64,000 nt of DNA from Aliarcobacter vitoriensis (GTDB taxonomy: Bacteria > Campylobacterota > Campylobacteria > Campylobacterales > Arcobacteraceae), in contig NZ_PDKB01000009.1 in NCBI RefSeq assembly GCF_003316695.1, positions 41,235 to 105,234 on the forward strand. The letters run 5' to 3'. The notes beneath the pieces were generated by a model. The model saw only the letters and a program-made list of their open reading frames with translations. It made no database searches and was not told where the DNA came from. Positions 60,908-64,000 of this stretch are shown piece by piece (the stretch's first letter is position 1; each line of letters starts with the position of its first letter). A program made the position numbers and the translations under genes.

Positions 60908-62749
60908 TTATTCCTTAAAATCTTTAAAATATTCAATTATTGTTTGTGCATCTTTTTCATTTAACACATTTTTTAACTCTTCATATGAAGCATTTCTTAT
61001 TTTTTCAAATTCACCAAAAAATAAAAGAAGCTTTTTGATTTTCGCTTCACCAATACCTTTTATTTGAAGTAATGATATTTGTTTATCTTGAGTTCTTTTT
61101 TGTTTTTTATGAAAATTTATTACAAATCTATGAGCTTCATCCCTTTGTCGTTGGACGAATTGTAGTCTTTTATCACTGGGAAGTAAATTAAAACTTTTAA
61201 ATTCTCCATTTGAATTTTTATAGTGAATTATATCTTTTGCTCCACCTTTTGCTCTATGTGCTTTTGCATCTATTTTTTCTTTTGCAATAGCTATAATATC
61301 GAGATTTACTCCAACACTTTGAACTATATCATAAGCCAATTTTAGTAGAGTTTCTCCACCATCAATTATCCATAAATCAGGGGCTGGATTTTTCTCAAAA
61401 CTTTCAACCCTTCTTATTAGCATTTCTCTCATTTGTGAATATTCATCTTTTGATTCAAGATTGTAGTGCCTAAAAGCTTTTTTATCAAAATTGTTTAATT
61501 CTTCATTCCAAACAATCATAGCTCCAACTGTTGCTTGTCCCATAAGATGAGAGTTATCAAAACTTTCAATGAGATATGGTAAAGTTTTAAGATTGAATAA
61601 CTCTTTTAACTCTTCATAAATTGTTGTTTGATTTTTAGAATTTTCTATTCTTAATAGTTCATCACAATTATTTAGTGCAATGTTTATGATTTCTCTTTTC
61701 TTATCTTTTTTTGGATTTATAATTTTGATTTTTTTATTAAATCTTTTAAATAAAAACTCTTCAATATCTTCAATATCTTGAAGTTCGGAAGCTACTAAAA
61801 TCTCTTTTGGTAAAAGTGGTATTTCATTGTCATAATAGTTTACAATAGCTCTTTTATATGCTTCATCAAAATCAAATTCTAAATCGTCATTTACTTTTAT
61901 AAAATCATAATTTGAGGAAGCTAGTTTTCCATCTCTTAAAAACATTCTTACAATAACTGCTTTTTTGTTATTTGAGTTTATTGCAAAAATATCAATATCT
62001 TCATTTGTAGCTAAATCAATACCAGTTTTTATTTGTGATTTCTCAATAGTTTTTATTCTATCTCTTAAATTCATTGCATCTTCAAAACGAAAATCATCTG
62101 AATAAATTTTCATTTTTTCTTTTAGTTTAGAGATGAGTTTTGTTTTATTGTATATATACTCTAAAGCATTTTCAACTATTTTTTCATACTCATTTTTTGA
62201 GATTTTATCTTCACAAGGAGCAAGGCATTTGGCTATTTGGTGAAATAAACAGGCTTTTTTACCTTTGATACAGGCTTTTTTTTGAACTAATGGAACTATT
62301 TCATAGATACTATCTAACATATCTCTAGCACCACTTGAGTAAGGACCAAAATATTTTATATTTTTCCCTTTTTGTATTTTTCTTGTTATTTCAAGTCTTG
62401 GAAAATCATCATTGTCATCTATAAAAATATATGGATAAGTTTTATCATCACGAAGTAAGATATTATATTTTGGTTTTAATTGTTTTATTAGAGAATTTTC
62501 AAGAATTAAAGCATCATGTTCATTTGGTACAACTATCCACTCTAAATTTTCAACTTCACTAATCATTTTATATATTCTGGGACTTAATTTATCTGCGGGT
62601 AATAGTTTTGGAGTAAATTTGAAGTAAGATTTAACTCTATTTTTTAAAACTTTTGCTTTTCCAATGTATAGTAGATGTCCTTCTTTATCAAAATATTGAT
62701 AAACTCCAGCATCATTTGGTAATTCTTTTAATTTTTCTTCTAAAATCAT
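60908..62749 (-). CDS. uvrC: Excinuclease ABC subunit C (UvrC)
   Basis: A 613-residue nuclease. Domains: GIY-YIG (about 15-95; GVYQYFDKEGHLLYIGKAK), Cys-rich segment (KKACIKGKKACLFHQIAKCLAPCED), UVR motif (about 203-238; SKLKEKMKIYSDDFRFEDAMNLRDRI is split around it), RNase H-like endonuclease (SFDNSHLMGQATVGAMIVW, IDGGETLLKLA, HRFVINFHKK) and C-terminal HhH (LLQIKGIGEAKIKKLLLFFGEFEKI). It makes the dual incisions in nucleotide excision repair. First gene of a uvrC-alr unit. Confidence 0.96.
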   Translation of the reverse strand: MILEEKLKELPNDAGVYQYFDKEGHLLYIGKAKVLKNRVKSYFKFTPKLLPADKLSPRIYKMISEVENLEWIVVPNEHDALILENSLIKQLKPKYNILLRDDKTYPYIFIDDNDDFPRLEITRKIQKGKNIKYFGPYSSGARDMLDSIYEIVPLVQKKACIKGKKACLFHQIAKCLAPCEDKISKNEYEKIVENALEYIYNKTKLISKLKEKMKIYSDDFRFEDAMNLRDRIKTIEKSQIKTGIDLATNEDIDIFAINSNNKKAVIVRMFLRDGKLASSNYDFIKVNDDLEFDFDEAYKRAIVNYYDNEIPLLPKEILVASELQDIEDIEEFLFKRFNKKIKIINPKKDKKREIINIALNNCDELLRIENSKNQTTIYEELKELFNLKTLPYLIESFDNSHLMGQATVGAMIVWNEELNNFDKKAFRHYNLESKDEYSQMREMLIRRVESFEKNPAPDLWIIDGGETLLKLAYDIVQSVGVNLDIIAIAKEKIDAKAHRAKGGAKDIIHYKNSNGEFKSFNLLPSDKRLQFVQRQRDEAHRFVINFHKKQKRTQDKQISLLQIKGIGEAKIKKLLLFFGEFEKIRNASYEELKNVLNEKDAQTIIEYFKDFKE

Positions 62750-62858
62750 TTTGGAATTGTAGCAAAAAAACTCTTGTTAAATAGTTTATATATGCTACTT
62801 ATTTGCTAGTAATAGATAATATAATCTCCACCTTAATTAAACAAGGGAGCAAAAAAAG

Positions 62859-64000
62859 ATGAAGAGTCTAAATTTTGGTACAAAATTACTGATAATTTTG
62901 TTGGGGACTGTTATTTTGACGTTAGGGCTAATGATCTCAATTACAAGTAATGTAACTTATAACGCTATTGAAGAACAAGCAAAAGCTTATGTAAAAAAAG
63001 ATGTTGAACGATGGGGTGAAGATATCAAAAGCAAGTTAAATTTATCTATTGCATCTGTTGATGCTTTAGAATCAAAAGTTCGTGTTGCTATTGAAAATGA
63101 TGAACTTATCACGAAAAGTGGAATGGTAGAGTTTCAAAAAGATATTTTAAAAGCGAATGACTTATTATTTGCTTCTTGGATAAGTTTTGAAGATGATTCA
63201 TATAATTTATTTAGTGCAAAAAGTGCAGATAGTACACAAAATTATTACACTCCAAATGGTCTTTTTGCACCTTTTGTGTATAGAGGTAAAAATAATCTTG
63301 ATGTTGCACATCTACCTAATTTTGATAAAAATGCACCATATATAAAATCAGCTTATGAAAATAAAATAGTTTCGGTTTCAATGCCATACAATGATAGCAC
63401 TACAAATTTACTAATGGTAACTGTTTCAAAACCTATTATTATAAATAATAAAGTTATTGGAATTGCTGGAGTTGATATTATTACTGATGACATAGATAAA
63501 GAGATCTCTAAATTAAAAATTCTTGATGCTGGATATTTTAATTTGATTGAGAATCACGATATTATAGTTGCACATAATGATAAAGCTAGAATAGGAAAGT
63601 CTTTTTCTACTTTAGCAAATGGAGATAAGGATAGACTTCAAGCTATTGCAAATCAAAAAGAGGGTAAACCTTATGAATTTTATTCTATTGCTAGAGCAAC
63701 AGGTATGAATTCTTATTTTGTTACATATCCATTTGAATTTGGTAATACAGGAGTTTATTGGCTTATGATGGGGTCTGTACCAGAAAATATATATTTAAAA
63801 TCTGCTTACGAAAATAGGAATTTTAGTATTGTTTTTGCAGCAGCTATTATAGTAATTATTGGATTAATCATAATATTTAATATGCGAACGTTGAGTAAGA
63901 ACTTAACAATAATATCAAATGGATTGTTGGGATTTTTTGCATTTTTAAATAAAGAATCAAAAAGTACAACAGAGATAAAAATAGATAGCGAAGATGAATT
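62859..64000 (+). CDS. Methyl-accepting chemotaxis protein (3' end beyond window)
   Basis: The first 380 codons are in the window. ATG 62859 follows AAGGGAGC at good spacing. Membrane helix about 9-30, then a double-Cache sensor (WGEDIKSKLNLSIASVDALESKVR, DLLFASWISFEDDSYNLFSA, SVSMPYNDSTTNLLMVTVSKPI, VIGIAGVDIITDDID, then the second lobe VTYPFEFGNTGVYWLMMGSVPE), and a second helix about 326-346. The sequence then enters the cytoplasmic linker (SKNLTIISNGLLGFFAFLNKESKS), which in shape matches the linker of the chemoreceptor at 57514. Signalling domain not seen; a Cache-kinase is less likely. Confidence 0.8.
   Translation, partial: MKSLNFGTKLLIILLGTVILTLGLMISITSNVTYNAIEEQAKAYVKKDVERWGEDIKSKLNLSIASVDALESKVRVAIENDELITKSGMVEFQKDILKANDLLFASWISFEDDSYNLFSAKSADSTQNYYTPNGLFAPFVYRGKNNLDVAHLPNFDKNAPYIKSAYENKIVSVSMPYNDSTTNLLMVTVSKPIIINNKVIGIAGVDIITDDIDKEISKLKILDAGYFNLIENHDIIVAHNDKARIGKSFSTLANGDKDRLQAIANQKEGKPYEFYSIARATGMNSYFVTYPFEFGNTGVYWLMMGSVPENIYLKSAYENRNFSIVFAAAIIVIIGLIIIFNMRTLSKNLTIISNGLLGFFAFLNKESKSTTEIKIDSEDE

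Noticed and set aside
1..64000. CRISPR array, insertion sequences, rRNA genes, prophage
   Set aside because: No regularly spaced repeats, transposase or phage structural genes, or rRNA-like stretches were found on reading both strands.

Overview
The window is AT-rich, densely packed bacterial chromosome. Gene content points to Campylobacterota, most likely the Arcobacter/Aliarcobacter group. The strongest marker is a full-length CiaB homologue at 22643-24526, whose sequence closely resembles, from memory, the PCR target sites used for Arcobacter ciaB. Other support comes from a CIRCE-controlled htpG, sensor kinases with an HQWRQPL H-box, many chemotaxis and cyclic-di-GMP proteins, and frequent TTG starts behind strong Shine-Dalgarno sequences. 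I cannot name the species.

Layout. 1-2526 is a toxin-antitoxin block: an AbiEi-like regulator cut by the left edge, divergent from a HipA-family kinase, with mirror-image consensus promoters and two copies of the same palindrome; then a RelE/ParE-type pair. 2592-6918 carries an agmatinase-like enzyme and a pstSCAB phosphate importer. 7095-10984 holds single housekeeping genes (AlkD-like repair protein, YceI, YbaK, EamA exporter, globin). 11092-14908 encodes a LetAB/PqiAB-type lipid transport system in which the LetA-like part is split by one in-frame TAG and LetB has seven MCE domains. 14991-19364 has catalase plus ankyrin protein, and a QseBC-like two-component system followed by a YgiW-type gene. 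19487-22632 is a TonB receptor divergent from an AraC regulator. 22643-29804 has ciaB, a hybrid kinase/diguanylate cyclase operon and aqpZ.

29805-33429 is accessory: a decayed Phd/YefM-type antitoxin, a pentapeptide-repeat membrane protein, a small HTH protein flanked by two 15-bp inverted repeats, and a Sel1-repeat protein. 33553-48845 returns to core functions: htpG, DedA, DbpA helicase, two cyclic-di-GMP proteins, PdxH, an HD-domain hydrolase with an apparent AUA start, PhoH/PIN ATPase, flavin reductase and a Cache-domain histidine kinase. A Gln-Tyr-Phe tRNA cluster lies at 48852-49127. 49201-54520 is a compact four-gene cassette of largely unknown function (UvrD-like helicase, TIM-barrel-like protein, large exported protein, 248-residue protein). 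The right end has GNAT, PatB-type lyase, alcohol dehydrogenase, two chemoreceptors (the last cut by the edge), alr and uvrC.

Themes: dense environmental sensing (three histidine kinases, three GGDEF proteins, two chemoreceptors), import of iron and phosphate, oxidative-stress defence, and several toxin-antitoxin modules at different stages of decay. I saw no rRNA, CRISPR array, insertion sequence or prophage.
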